A DNA stretch of 64,000 nt from Ceratodon purpureus (Eukaryota > Streptophyta > Bryopsida > Pseudoditrichales > Ditrichaceae). The notes below the pieces were generated by a model. It saw nothing but the letters and a program-made list of their open reading frames with translations, searched no databases and had not been told where the DNA came from. A program made the position numbers and the translations under genes. Within the stretch, counting starts at the first letter, position 1, and every line of letters starts with the position of its first letter. Below, piece after piece: positions 44,518 to 55,831 of the stretch. The stretch lies in contig CM026426.1 in assembly GCA_014871385.1 (NCBI GenBank), forward strand, positions 39,153,799 to 39,217,798. Direction: 5' to 3'.

Positions 44518-45282
44518 ATGGGTCGCGGTAGGTCCAAATGAGGGAAGCGTACTGACAAGAGAGAAGCTAGGAGGGTGAGTGGAGAGAGAGAGAAGAGTAG
44601 GGTTGGGAGGGCGAGAAGAAGGAAGTTAGAGCAGACTCAATTTGAAAGAGCTCAGTCGCAGCAAACGTCCTATAGTGCCGAGGGTTTGGACTCTTGGAGC
44701 ACATCCTTTGGGAGTGCTGTAGCGAGGGATGCCTCGAAGCTTGCATACATCGTCAATGAATTGACATGTATGTGGGGTTTGGACTACCAACGAGCGGTTC
44801 TTGAGAGACTGCTCGAGCATCCGTTGCTGCAACCAGCTTTCTCCGAATCGGTTGTCAAGAGGGATGAGAGGGAGCAATGTTGAGTCGTGTGCAACGGAAT
44901 TGCTGAAGCTTGGTTTGAGCTCAAGTACGGCGTAGGGAGGGATAAGTATGTGGCCGGAAATGTCATCGAAGCTGCTGTGATACATGTAGCTGATTCCAAA
45001 TCCACTCAAGCTGCTTCAAAGTGCATTCATATGAATCGACGTACCGTTAGAAGGGCTCTCAAACGAAGACGCATGCTGAATGCCGGGGAGGAAGGAGTCC
45101 AATGGGCGATGGGTGACCGCAAAAAGAGAAAGGATGCTTTGTCGGAGGAAGTCATCGACGCGGTAGAGTTGTGGTGGACCGAAGAGACGCGGGTTTCTCC
45201 CTCCAAGAAGGATATTTGGCGCAAGCGGATTGGCATGAAGCAGTTTATCTCCCACACAGGCCATTGGTTGGAAGAGTTACAA
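44518..45282 (+). pseudogene. HGKG-family gene, N-terminal exon
   Basis: Frame from ATG 44518 (MGRGRSK), interrupted by TGA at 44539 and 44881, each where Arg (CGA) would fit. It begins basic (KRTDKREARR), then has a helical part (DASKLAYIVNELTCMWGLDYQRAVLERLLEHP) and a helix-turn-helix-like DNA-binding candidate (STQAASKCIHMNRRTVRRALKRR). It ends KRIGMKQF...HWLEELQ at a strong donor CAA|GTATGTCC. It lies upstream of the core exons at 47051-47386 and 62344-64000 on the same strand. Membership is inferred from order and strand plus the DNA-binding character. The minus-strand copy at 27-29 kb lacks a readable counterpart. Confidence 0.5.
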
Positions 45283-47050
45283 GTATGTCCTTGATGATTT
45301 GCTTTTTGTGTGTGCATCTCTGATTGTTTACATTCGACCTCATCTTCTTGTTTGGGGATGTTCTTTGTACAATCTTTGGAGAATATTTGCTGGTTTGTGA
45401 CTGTAGGCTTATGAGAATCAATGCCTTTGGTTTTCTTCATCTTTGTTGCGTACATTTATTGGTGAAGGTTAGCGAAGGGCTCATGTTTTGACTAGGTAAC
45501 ATAGTGTAGCGGAAATTCTCGAGTTTATAATGCTTTGTGTATACCCCATGACCTCATTAGTGGTCGAGCTTGTCCTTAGAGGATCTTGCCGAAGATTAGA
45601 GTCTGAGCATTGTGTCAATTGTTGCCCGTTCAGAGTCTCTGTCCTCCTCCTTTGTTGCTGTCGATGCAATCTGTTTAAAAATAGGGTTTCTGTAGTCCTT
45701 ATTTTTTGTTAGTACTCCCTTTCTGCGACTGCCTTCGGTCTCAGACTCTCAAGTTGGAAAAAGATTCTAGGAGTTTGAGCGTCCTCAAGTCCAGATTACG
45801 TTGAGCTAGGTTTATGGACTTACTTGGTTCAATTTCTGGGACGATGGAACCGGAAGTGGCCTCTTTATTTTCAACGGCCGGACAGGTGACAACGTGCCGA
45901 GGTCCGGGTCCCTTGTTTCTATCATTTTCAGGACGTAGGTTTGATCCCCGACAACATGGTGTTTCCTGTCTTCGACTGTCGAAGCTACGGTTGGCTGTCC
46001 TCTGTTTCCATATATCCTGGTCTTGAGTTCAGTTCTGACCGGAAAAGGTTCGCATGCGGGGTACCTTGTATCTTTGCTGGAAAAAAGATTTGCGCAGTAG
46101 GTATGTTTAGTGTGTCCAGTACAGGATTTGCTTTGAAGGTGTGCTCAGATCTGTCCGGGAAAGGATTTAGATGCATGGTATAATGTTCCATGTCCGGAAA
46201 AAGATTCAGGCGTTGCCAGCTTGAATCCTGTCAGGAAAAGGTACTAATGCATGGCACGCGATTTGAATCATGTCCGGAAAAGGATTGACTTTGTATCCTT
46301 CTTGAGTCATTTGTCAGATTTGTATAGAGTATTGCATCGTAATTTGTATCACTCAATCTTTGACAATCTACTTGATTGTTATAGTTTTATTGGAGGATAT
46401 TCATAATTAACGGCTCTGTCGCAGGCTGCATGGACTTGGGTGCTGGGCCGTAAGTTTCAAACTCTTAAGTTCCCCGTTTGGAGAAAAACCTTACACTAGT
46501 TGTAAAAGAGCAGATTGAGTCACCACAACTGGCAAGTCTTGTTTAAATTAGCAAAAGTTCCTATAACGGTTCGTAGTCAAATGTGAAATTGGCTGATGTG
46601 CTTGACACAATGTTTATTTAAGTTGACTGTAAGAGCGTCTTGTGATTGAACCATATTCTAAAGCTGAAAAGATTCCTTGATAAGTTTGCGTGCCGTAATG
46701 ATGTGGTTAGTTGCGTATCATTAGGTTGCGTAACATGATGTTGTTAGTTGCGTATCATTAGGTCAGCAGATTGGGGCCCCTAATTTTTACAGAAAGTTAA
46801 CTTCTTAAAGAGAGGAGCTGGGTGCTGGAATTTCTGCAGATCATGAAGGTGCCAATCTCTCTGCAGTGGTGCCCAGTTCCAATGTCCGTGGAAAGGTAAC
46901 TTCCCATGCCATTGGAGAGTTTGTCGAGGATGCTAATGTTCTCTAAGTAACCTCGACTGTTATAGATGAGGAATTGTAATCAGTCATTGTTCCTCATGAT
47001 CTTATTACATCTATACAAGTAATTGGAAAGATGTTGGTCTGCCTCTGACG
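45283..47050 (+). other. Intron region of the HGKG gene
   Basis: Between the donor at 45283 and the next recognised exon. It holds the ~39-bp tandem array at 46030-46300. Small further exons may exist (for example near 46430), but I cannot place them. Confidence 0.4.
46030..46300 (+). repeat. ~39-bp tandem array (TGTCCGGAAAAGGATT)
   Basis: Seven degenerate units with the core 'tgtccggaaaaggatt' or variants begin near 46033, 46074, 46112, 46149, 46192, 46228 and 46267. Some units share the tail 'atgcatgg'. Spacing is 37-43 bp. Confidence 0.7.
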
Positions 47051-47386
47051 GTGGTGGTGGTTTTCTTCTCGCAGCATGACTTTTATACCAGCATCAAAGC
47101 GTCCCACGACAAGCTCACGGTGTCGTTTATATCCTTTCGTCGCCTGCGCCCCTACTTTGTAAGGCGCTTGAAGGATTTTAATTCATGCTGCTGCCGCAAC
47201 CACATGGAGATGGCTGAGATTACCATTGGTTTTAACAACATGAGGTCACGAAAGTTCCATTACGACCCAACGTCAGATCAATGAGTGTGTGGCTGCAGGA
47301 GTCTATGCTGTAACGTGAAGGGCAATAAAGCTAGCGGGATCGTCACTTGCCAAGTCAAGCAGTACACGTACAAGAGGTCAACACAC
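47051..47386 (+). pseudogene. HGKG gene, core exon left of the Gypsy insertion
   Basis: The frame reads LRPYFVRRLKDFNSCCCRNHMEM (compare LKPWWMRKLKERNTCCCIYHVEM in the 27-29 kb copy), a cysteine-rich CGCRSLCC, and CQVKQYTYKRSTH, cut at codon phase by the LTR at 47387. TGA at 47282 is the only stop; Trp (TGG) would fit. The exon resumes at 62344-62349. Confidence 0.65.
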
Positions 47387-48059
47387 TGTTACTGCCCCAG
47401 CAAGGCCAGCGAGGATAGCCTAGGACGGTGGAACTCATAGTGCAACAAGGAGTTACAAGGAGAAGTCTAGTTAGATTAGTATAAGCAAGGTACCCAGGGT
47501 AGAGAACTCACTCCTCAGTTTTGCGGTTAGAGTCGAGTCCGGTCTCAGAGCAGCTGGTTTCCCTAGAACAGTTTGCCCCTTCATGTAAGCGCCTGAACCT
47601 TGGTGTTCATGGACAGTCTTGGGTTACTCAGCTAATACTACACCATGCCTTCTCCACCCTCTGCCCTCACCTATCTCGTGTGTATGAATCCTGCTTACTG
47701 ATTACTATTGCTTGTCTAAACTCACGAGTCTCTGATCCTTACCTTGCACTGTCCCGGCTACCGAGCCCCCTCTCGGAATCCCCTTGCTTCTCTCCCTCTC
47801 TTGGTGTTCACGGGGTCTTAGTTGGGACTACACCTGTCTAGCTTCCTCGACTGTCTCAGAGTTGAACTGCGCGCCCGTGGAAGACCCAACGGTCTCAGGT
47901 CCGGTACTCAAAGGGACACCCTGATGGCCCTATGACCGTGTCCCGAGACTAACACCCACGGACAGTCTTCAGTCTGCCTTTGTAGCTATTCTCCAACTTC
48001 TACCCTTAACCCCTCTAACTCTCACCTCAGGCAGCTCCATGTTATGACCCAGGTTATTA
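47387..48059 (+). repeat. Gypsy 5' LTR
   Basis: Begins TGTTACTGCC. The 3' border is set at 48056-48059; the last three bases (TTA) differ from the 3' LTR (ACA). Open frames inside it are incidental. Confidence 0.9.
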
Positions 48060-48061
48060 TT

Positions 48062-48074
48062 TTGGCGACCATGC
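48062..48074 (+). other. Candidate primer-binding site of the Gypsy element
   Basis: TTGGCGACCATGC just after the LTR. The same 13 bases follow the 5' LTR of the nested element (54630-54642). The matching tRNA was not identified. Confidence 0.55.
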
Positions 48075-48129
48075 AGGGGATGGTCTGCTGAGGTTATTCC
48101 AAATACTCCTTGAAAACTAAACTCTCACC

Positions 48130-48997
48130 ATGCCTCCAAGGAAACTCCCTTTGGAGTGAATTAATGAAGCAGAAGACGCTGCTCAAGAGGAGGACCCCGA
48201 ATCCACGAAAGAATTCCTAGTATGGATGAGGCAACAAATGACTGATCTGGTAGCCAAAAACGAGGCTACTAACGCCAAGTTAGAGTTACTCAGTGCACAA
48301 TAACACACTACAAGAAAGCAGGATACAAGAGGCTCTCCATCCCATGGCTCAGGCTTCAGAGGCCCTCCCTGAGACTATACGGTCCACAACGTTACCCCGA
48401 GAAAATCATACTGCTGCCACAGGACCTAGCCAAGGGGACCTAGGTAAACATACCAAGTATCCGAAAATCTCATACCCTGTTTTTGATGAATCAGGAGATC
48501 CAGATTGACACATCAGACGTTTCAAAGTTATTGCCCGTACAAATGGGGTCACCAGCACTGAAGATCTCCAAAACATTTTCGGCACTACACACCAAGGAAA
48601 CCACATTAATTGGTACATTGATTTTGAAACTGAACACTCCTACGCAACCTGGGAAGACATGGAACGAAGTTTTCTACATAAATTTAGAAAACTTAAAACC
48701 AGTTCTGAGGTCCTAAGAGCTTTGGGTAGCATTACTCAGGACAGAAATGAACCCGTAGATAAGTTCTACGATAGATTCAAACAACTGGCTGACAAACTAA
48801 GTCAGAGACCTGAGGAAGATTATCTTTGCGAATGGTTTAAAAAGGGACTGTTACCATGGATTCAACAAGGCATTGTAATCCGTGGAGTTAAGACTTTGCA
48901 AGATATTCTGAGTGCAGCAAATGACATTAGCCGAGAGTTAGGGGCCTTGAACAAAACCCAGACACCCTTGCTACCTTTGCCAAATTTACGACCATAA
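48130..48997 (+). pseudogene. Gypsy gag
   Basis: Starts at ATG 48130 (MPPRKLPLE). TGA at 48157 is followed by a coiled N-terminus (KEFLVWMRQQMTDLVAK). A one-base shift occurs near 48300; the main frame then carries KYPKISYPVFDESGDPD, TGA at 48506, and HIRRFKVIARTNG, TWEDMERSFLHKF, ITQDRNEPVDKFYDRFKQLADKL, WFKKGLLPWI (retrotransposon gag core), with TAA at 48995. Trp and Gln fit the TGA and TAA. The capsid-like core is recognisable, but the frame is broken four times. Confidence 0.8.
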
Positions 48998-50050
48998 AAT
49001 AGACCACCAGTAACCCCCTGCTCCAGCTGTGGAAAAATCCATGGAGGACGTTGCTGGTATGCTAATACTCCGTCTCGAACTGAAGAGAACCGCCGTCCTC
49101 GTCCTACCACGGCAGCCGTGTATCCAGAGGAAATCAATGTTGATGCTTTCCAGCCCAGCCGCAACGATGCCTGCTGGGAATGTGGATCGGTAACCCATCG
49201 ACGGAGAGAGTGTCCACAGCTACACCAGAGATGGGCCCAGTACCGTACTAACCCAGGGAATCATGGCACCGGAGAACATCAGAAAGCCCTTGGAACCCCT
49301 CGACAAGGAGGAGTCACACTTACTGAGGTCCATGGAGTCCAAACTAATGTATCCACAATCAGCACGGCCGTGGTAACCACTAGATCCAAAACTACCACGG
49401 ACGACCATGTAGTTGAACACAGAAAACCATTTTCAGAAAATCATTGGGAAAGGCTGCATAGAATCAGGCAAGACCTACAAGAGGGCCTAGAAGGTTCATA
49501 CGACACCTCGCCATTGCAACAGATCTTAAATGACACCAATGTCACCATCACATTGTCCAAGTTAATCAAATTAAGCCCAGAACTTGAGAAATACTTACAA
49601 CAAACAGCCTCACCGGATGAACCATCCAATCTAGAGGTTGTTGAAGTTAATGCTACTACCTTGGATCCGGATGCTGCAGTGATACATTTACAACTTGGGA
49701 ACCATGAATTAACCAATGTATTAGTAGATGGAGGCTCTGGAGTTAACGTTATGAGCAATTATTTAAGAAAACAATTGGGATTACCATCACCCAAGTTAGC
49801 CCGGTTTATCCTGCGCATGGCAAATGATGCCCCAGTAACAACATTGGGCATAATATCAACTGTAGCCATTACTACACATGGAGTATCTACCCCAGCTACC
49901 TTTGTAGTAATTGATATGCCTGATAGCAGTAACTTCCTTGTCATCCTGGGAAGACCATGGCTGCGAGATATGAATACTGTACACGATTGGTCCAAGAATC
50001 AGATCCCGAATTCAGCGACAAGGAAAAACTGTGGTCATCCCAGTGGATAG
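48998..50050 (+). CDS. Gypsy zinc knuckles and aspartic protease
   Basis: In frame with gag. Cys motifs CSSCGKIHGGRCW and CWECGSVTHRRREC (CX2CX4HX4C) are followed by a linker and the protease with active site LVDGGSGVNVMS, the hydrophobic flap region, and VILGRPWLRDMNTVHDW. The frame ends at TAG 50050, while pol continues in the +1 frame from about 50004. One extra C in 'cagatcccga' would explain the shift as a mutation; a programmed +1 shift is the alternative. Confidence 0.85.
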   Translation, partial: NRPPVTPCSSCGKIHGGRCWYANTPSRTEENRRPRPTTAAVYPEEINVDAFQPSRNDACWECGSVTHRRRECPQLHQRWAQYRTNPGNHGTGEHQKALGTPRQGGVTLTEVHGVQTNVSTISTAVVTTRSKTTTDDHVVEHRKPFSENHWERLHRIRQDLQEGLEGSYDTSPLQQILNDTNVTITLSKLIKLSPELEKYLQQTASPDEPSNLEVVEVNATTLDPDAAVIHLQLGNHELTNVLVDGGSGVNVMSNYLRKQLGLPSPKLARFILRMANDAPVTTLGIISTVAITTHGVSTPATFVVIDMPDSSNFLVILGRPWLRDMNTVHDWSKNQIPNSATRKNCGHPSG

Positions 50051-53000
50051 CTGCATCATCAGGGCAAAATCAAACCAGATTCGACACAAGGCAGGAACAA
50101 GCTGGGAAGATGGTCTTTCCCCATCCCAAGAAGCCTTGGTTTTCCAAGCCAACCCTGACTTGATTCCAGTAGCAGAAATTCACTTGGCCAGCATGGTAGC
50201 TGAGCAAGACAAAATGGACATACCTCCACATTTTTCGCAAGAAACTCAAGAAGCAGTAACCGTAAATGCTATTCCTGCAGACCAAGCTCTGCAAAAGGAA
50301 GTGATTACTGGTTGGTCTCATGGTGCTAAAGACAAAGTAGAGTTAGTAAACTTGGGAACCATAGAAAACCCCAAGTATATCAAAATCAACGCCGATGCCC
50401 CTGAGCAAATCAAACAAGCCGCGATAGCCCTGTTCCATGAATATCAGGACATTTTTGAATGGGGCCACGAAGATCTAAAAGGGATACCTCCAACGTTAGC
50501 AGAACACACTATAGACCTGGTCCCGAATGCCACACCAGTCCAACAACGGAGATACAGAATGAACCCGAATTACGCAGTACGAGTCAAGGCTGAACTGGAC
50601 AAACTCTTGAAAGCCAAGTTCATTTCACCAGTAGACTCTGCACCCTGGTTATCTCCCATGGTGATTATTCCCAAGAAAAATGGAACCTTGAGAATCTGCG
50701 TAGATTTTCGTAAATTGAATGCGGCTACCAAGAGAGATCATTACCCCCTGCCTTACATGGAAGAAATTATTGATGAAGTAGCTGGTCATGAGATGTACTC
50801 TTTCCTAGATTGTTTTTCAGGATATTACCAAGTAGCCATGGCTGAGCACGATAAAAATAAAACGGCTTTCTCTACTGAGTGGGGACCTTATCAGTTTGAA
50901 AGAATGCCTTTCGGAGCTAAAAATGCACCCATGACTTTCCAACGTGTCATGGAATTAATTTTTAGACCCTATTTGAAAAGATTCTTTAGAATATATCTCG
51001 ATGATGGAACGGTTTATGGACAGATTAAAGATCATGTGTCACAACTCAGGCAAATATTCGAAGCTTGCCGAGTCAACGGGGTTAGCTTGAATGCAGAGAA
51101 ATGTATGTTTCTCTTCTTTGCGGGTGTGATCCTCGGCTACATCGTATGCAAATACGGAAAACTCCCGGATCCCGAGAAAATCAAGGATATCCTAGCCATC
51201 ACCCCTCCCACAGATCAGAAGGGGATACAACGATTATTGGGCTTATCTCAATTTAACAGAATATACATAGAGAAGTTAGCCCATATCACTGCCCCTATCA
51301 CAGCATTGAACCACGCAAAATACAAGTACCCTCAGGACTGGACCCCTGAAGCCCAGGCCGCCTTGGAAAAAATCAAGATAGCTTATTCTCGGGCCCCTAT
51401 TCTCATAGCCCCAAATTGGTCCAAACCATTCCATGTTCATACAGATGCCTCCAATATCGCTCTGGGCGTCATGCTTGCTCAGAACTTGAATGGAAAATAT
51501 GACCAACCAGTAGCATACGCTAGTTGCCTGTTGAATCAAGCAGAAAAGAATTATTCTACCACCGAAAGAGAAGCTTTGGCCATGATTTATGCTGTCAAGA
51601 AATTCCGCCATTATCTACTAGGCAACAAGTTCCGTTTTATGGTTGATCATCACAGTTTATCTTACCTGGTAAATCAACCCTTGGTCACAGGGCGCGTAGC
51701 CCGCTGGATCATGATTCTCCTGGAATATGATTTTGAAGTGGTTTATGTACCAGGCAAACGGCACATAGTGGCTGATTTCCTATCCAGGGATTCCAAGGCA
51801 ACCGAGGAAGGCATTGATGATTCATTTAATGAGCCGTATATCCAGACTGCTAGCCTTGAAATTAGTATTCCCACGGACTAGCGTGGAGACATCATACGCT
51901 ATCTAACTCAAGGCGTAACACCAGAAGGCCTTTCAGGGACAAGGAAAGTCAGTTTCGTACGCACAACCTTGCCATATACCGTGGTTCAGGGACAACTCTA
52001 CCGCCTCGGGCCAGACCAGGAAACCCGCCTCTGCGTCCCCACAGGAGAGGAACAAAACATAATCGCCATTCTCCATGACAGACCTGCAGGTGGTCACCAA
52101 GGCCCTGACACCACGATCAAGAAAATTTTGACTGCCCGCTATTGGTGGCCAACATTACACAAGGATGTCCACGAGTACGTTAAGCACTGCCATGCATGTC
52201 GAATTTCTACCACAAATTTTCAATATCAAGGCCGTGTACCATTAAAATCCATCCCACCGTTGGGACCATTCCAGCCTTGGGGGCTAGATTTTGTTGGTCC
52301 CATTAGACCCGCAACCAAACAAGGGTACAAGTACATCTTGATAGCCACGGATTATACCACCAAGTGGGTTGAGGCAAAACCTCTCAGAATGAACACGGCC
52401 ATGGTCACAGCAACTTTCATATATGAAAATATTATTACCCGTTTTGGCTGCCCCTTGGAAATAGTCTTCGATCAAGGAAGCCATTTTGTAAACGCAGTGA
52501 TAGAAGACCTCTTAGATAATCACATCATCAAACACAGAACTAGCACAGTCTACTACCCCCAAGGAAATGGACAGGCAGAGTCTACCAATAAAACCTTGAT
52601 CAACATGTTACGCAGGTTCATACATGCAAATCAGAGTGATTGGGATGATTGTCTGCCTGCAGCCCTGTGGGCATACCGTGTTGCCACAAAAACAGCTACC
52701 TAGGTAAGCCCCTTCGAAATGGTATATGGTACACAACCTCTATTACCTACCGAATACATAGCCCCCACGTTCCAATCCCTAGATCCCAAGGACTACACGC
52801 CCCATCGAGTCCTGGCTGCTCGTCTAAGGGACATCCACCATCTAGAGGAAGTTCGAGCCTTTGCACTTAAAAACATCCAAAACAAACAGGAAAAAACTGC
52901 AAGGTATTTCCAAGCTTCCAAACCAATCCGGTCTTTTGAAAAAGGTGACCAAGTTTTATGGTGCCCCCGAGACCCAAAAATTAGGAAGACTAAATTTGAA

Positions 53001-53270
53001 TCAATATGGCATGGGCCGTACCGGGTTCAGCTGGTGCTTCCAAATAATTTTGTCCTACTGGTAAATAACGATTACTTTGACAAACATGCTACCATTAATA
53101 ATTCCACCAAACTTAAGCATTATCATTTGGTCACCACGGAAACCGCCCCCACGCTTAGCCTTGGGGATATTTATAAAACCATGGCCACTGAGGCACAAAA
53201 TGATGAGGAACCCGAGGAAACAACTCAGCCCAAGGAACCCATGGATCCCATGGAAATCTACATTAGCCTA
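50004..53270 (+). pseudogene. Gypsy pol: RT, RNase H, integrase
   Basis: A single frame with TAG at 51879 and 52701 only. RT: VKAELDKLLKAKFI, WLSPMVIIPKKNGTLRICVDFRKLN, YSFLDCFSGYYQV, FERMPFGAKNAP and YLDD. RNase H: HVHTDASNIALGVML, TTEREALAMIYAVKKFRHYL, VADFLSR. Integrase: an H-H-C-C zinc region (HQGP...CHAC), then GLDFVGP, FDQGSHF and [15 protein letters not shown], giving D-D-E, followed by a C-terminal domain FEKGDQVLWCPRD...FESIWHGPYRV. No chromodomain was seen. Both TAGs stand where Gln is plausible (KTAT-x-VSPFEMVYG). All catalytic residues are intact. Confidence 0.9.
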
Positions 53271-53705
53271 GTTCAGGTATGCCTACATGGTAGCCAGGAC
53301 TCCATGGATAGTCACATCGAGGGGACACTTCAAGTTTCCCTTAGCCCCCGCACTCATAGGCCCCAGCCGCCACAATCATCGCGGGGCAGGCAGCTAGGTA
53401 GAGTCCAGCCAGACTGTCTCCTCCAGCTCCCATCTATCCCGTCACGGCCGCCAAGGTCCCATGGAGCTGCCTCAGCTCACCATCCAATTCCCTCCCTCAG
53501 CTCCCATTTACCTTTGCGTCTGTCCACCTCTCTGTCTTCATGGTGTCTCGGTGCACCATTCTCCACGCATTTCCGTGAGTACGCGCTGAGTGTATCCCAA
53601 GGCCTTGACTGCTCATTGTCTTCTTCCTCATCTCTTCAGCTCCCTGCATTGCGCTCTCACTGCCACTGCTACGTACCTGCGAGACACTGCACCGAATTAG
53701 CATAC

Positions 53706-54173
53706 ATGGAGAGCCGCAAGGTCCAGCAGCCATTCCATGTCCCACGCATGATCATGGAATGGAAGAGGCAGCCGGACCTCATCTGGCTCACAAAGACAGG
53801 GTTAGCACGTTACTAGACCTCGCTCGATGGGAAGGTTAACATCAAGCATTGCACCGAATTCGTGAACTCTATGCGCACTCAGAGTGAGTCAGCAACTCAC
53901 CCGGCTGGTGTCGTAGAGGGCATGCTTGTGGAGTATACCAGCAGGTATCTCCACAAGTTCTTCGGCTGGGACGGACTAGGCGCCACCGCCTAGAACGAAG
54001 GCTCGCGCTACCCCCAACCCGACGTCTTGGCTCGCGTAGGCAGCTTGGAGCTCCGGAAGGATACAAGGTATGATGTCTTCGCATTAGGCAATCACATGAA
54101 GGATCCATGGTTTTCCAGAATGCGTGGTGTTCTATCCCAGGTATACTTCCAGAACAACTGCAATGGCATCCTG
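53706..54173 (+). pseudogene. Additional Gypsy ORF after pol, N-terminal part
   Basis: In the pol frame, after a long low-complexity region (53270-53700) that may be spacer. From ATG 53706: MESRKVQQPFHVPRMIMEWKR, LIWLTKTG, TAG 53814, then VEYTSRYLHKFFGWDG, TAG 53991, RYDVFALGNHMKDPWFSRMRGVLSQVYFQ, cut after GIL by the nested element. The frame resumes exactly at 59969. It resembles the plant-transposon ORF class with the LADLGVKINWGLM motif, sometimes called Transposase_32 or 'putative plant transposon protein'; that assignment is from memory and tentative. Confidence 0.65.
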
Positions 54174-54629
54174 TGTTAACCGGAGACCCAACCGGTCTCT
54201 TCCTTTAACCCCATCCAGTCCCCTCTCAGTTTCATCCAGGAAGTGTCCCGACAGTCATCCAGTTCCTACGGATGAACTCTGTCAGTCGGCTGGATGAACT
54301 CTGTCGGAGCCCACTAGATGAACTCTGTCGAAGCGGACTGGATGATTCTGTCCGTTTTCAGGGGGTTTAAGAGGCCGGTTTAGGGTTTTGGGAGATCATT
54401 CTACACTAGAGCAGGTAGAGTCAGAGAGGTCTGAGAGCTGTTAGGAGCTGCTGTACCATGTTTTGGGGCTGTTTTGACCCATTTTATGCAATTTTGACCT
54501 CTTTTTGCACTTGTATTGTACATTTCCAGCATTCTATGAGGGTTTGGAGCACTTAGTTTAGTTGGGTTTTGTTGGGTTTTGATGGGATTGTGAAGGCTAG
54601 GGTTTAGTGGTTAAATCCTCCCTTTACCA
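54174..54629 (+). repeat. Nested element 5' LTR with internal short repeats
   Basis: 456 bp. At 54270-54357 the phrase GGATGAACTCTGTC occurs three times and a variant GGATGATTCTGTC once, with unit lengths 22-26 bp. This part lies in the U3-like left half and could hold transcription factor sites; inference. Confidence 0.93.
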
Positions 54630-54642
54630 TTGGCGACCATGC
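54630..54642 (+). other. Candidate primer-binding site of the nested element
   Basis: TTGGCGACCATGC, identical to 48062-48074 of the outer Gypsy element. Confidence 0.6.
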
Positions 54643-55200
54643 TTTAGTTCGTACCATGTGATCTCCTGCTGGTTGTAGGCTGTTCCACACACTAGAGAGG
54701 TCCTGAAGTATACACATTAGGTCTGCAGAGGTGCAGCAGTGACTGTCAAGAGTGTTTAGGGGTGCTGAATTGCTGTTACTGTAATCCGAGGTGCTGAACA
54801 GTTGCTAGCAGGGTGTAGGGAGTCACTGCATTGTTAGAATCGGTCAGCAGAGTGCTATCCACTCACGGGCAGGGTCCCAAGGCTTTTGAAGTATAGCAAG
54901 ACAGTTGCAGTAGAGAGGGCAGTGGCAGCGAAAGAGTTTCAGGTGTTTTCAGAGGTGGAAACATTGGTGCAGCAACGGTGGCAGTCCAGCACGTGTCCAG
55001 GGAGCAGTAGCAGCAGGGGCGGCTCTATTGCAGGCTATTGGGCGCAGGTGCTGTGAGGAGGTGGAGGGCCAGATTTGCCTTGGCGTCAATCCCTGTGAAC
55101 TGAAGGCAGTTTAAGAGCGAAAAGGGGATACGGCTGCTACAGGTGAGATTTGTGTTCCCACTGTAAAAAGGGGCGAAAGGTAAGTAACCCGAAATTTTAG

Positions 55201-55270
55201 GAATTCAAATTTCAAATTTTAGATCCGAAAATTTAGGATCCTAAAAATTTGAATTTTGAATTTTGAATTT
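55201..55270 (+). other. Hairpin in the leader of the nested element
   Basis: The left arm from 55201 to about 55226 (ending in AGATCC) and the right arm starting at GGATCC (55236) are complementary over about 26 bp with two or three defects. The leader 54643-55831 otherwise holds no frame. A dimerisation or packaging signal is possible; inference. Confidence 0.6.
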
Positions 55271-55831
55271 GAGGACCTCTAGTGGGACCTCGGTCGGCTC
55301 TGCGGATCTGGATTTGGGAATCTTGGTCGGCGGTAGGATGTCATTTTTGGCGACTTCGGTGGACATTTGGGACCTGGACATGAGGTTGGCACAGGCCAGA
55401 ACAAAGTGGTAACTTGGGTTGCTGAGTGCATTTGGGCAGATTCAGAGTGATTTCTGTTTCAAATATTGTCAGAACAGTAACTAGCACTATAACCACTGGA
55501 CTGGATTTGCTAAGGGTCAATACAGTGTGAAAAAAGGGATAGGAACTAGTTAGGGGCAATTTTACTAAACTGCCTTGGTTTGTTCCTATTTGCTAAAAAA
55601 AAAAAGTGTCTCTAAACACTAATTAGGCCACACAGCCGTTTGTAGGGTTGCTGAGTCTAAAGTGGCAGGGACTACAAAATCTAAGGGAAGGAGCCAAGTA
55701 TTGGTAGTTGACTGATTGGAGGAGGCCGAGCAGAGCCGACTGCAACAGACAAGGAGTAACAGCCGCCAAGACTAGGAAGAACAAACAGTGGACTGAACGC
55801 AGCCGACTGACAGTATCAGCCGTTGACACCC

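Noticed and set aside
47521..47841. 106-codon frame, also found at 61805-62125
   Set aside because: It lies inside the Gypsy LTR and is duplicated only because the LTR is.
53270..53700. Chromodomain or envelope gene after the Gypsy integrase
   Set aside because: The sequence is low-complexity Ser/Pro/His with no chromodomain aromatic cage residues, signal peptide or membrane segment.
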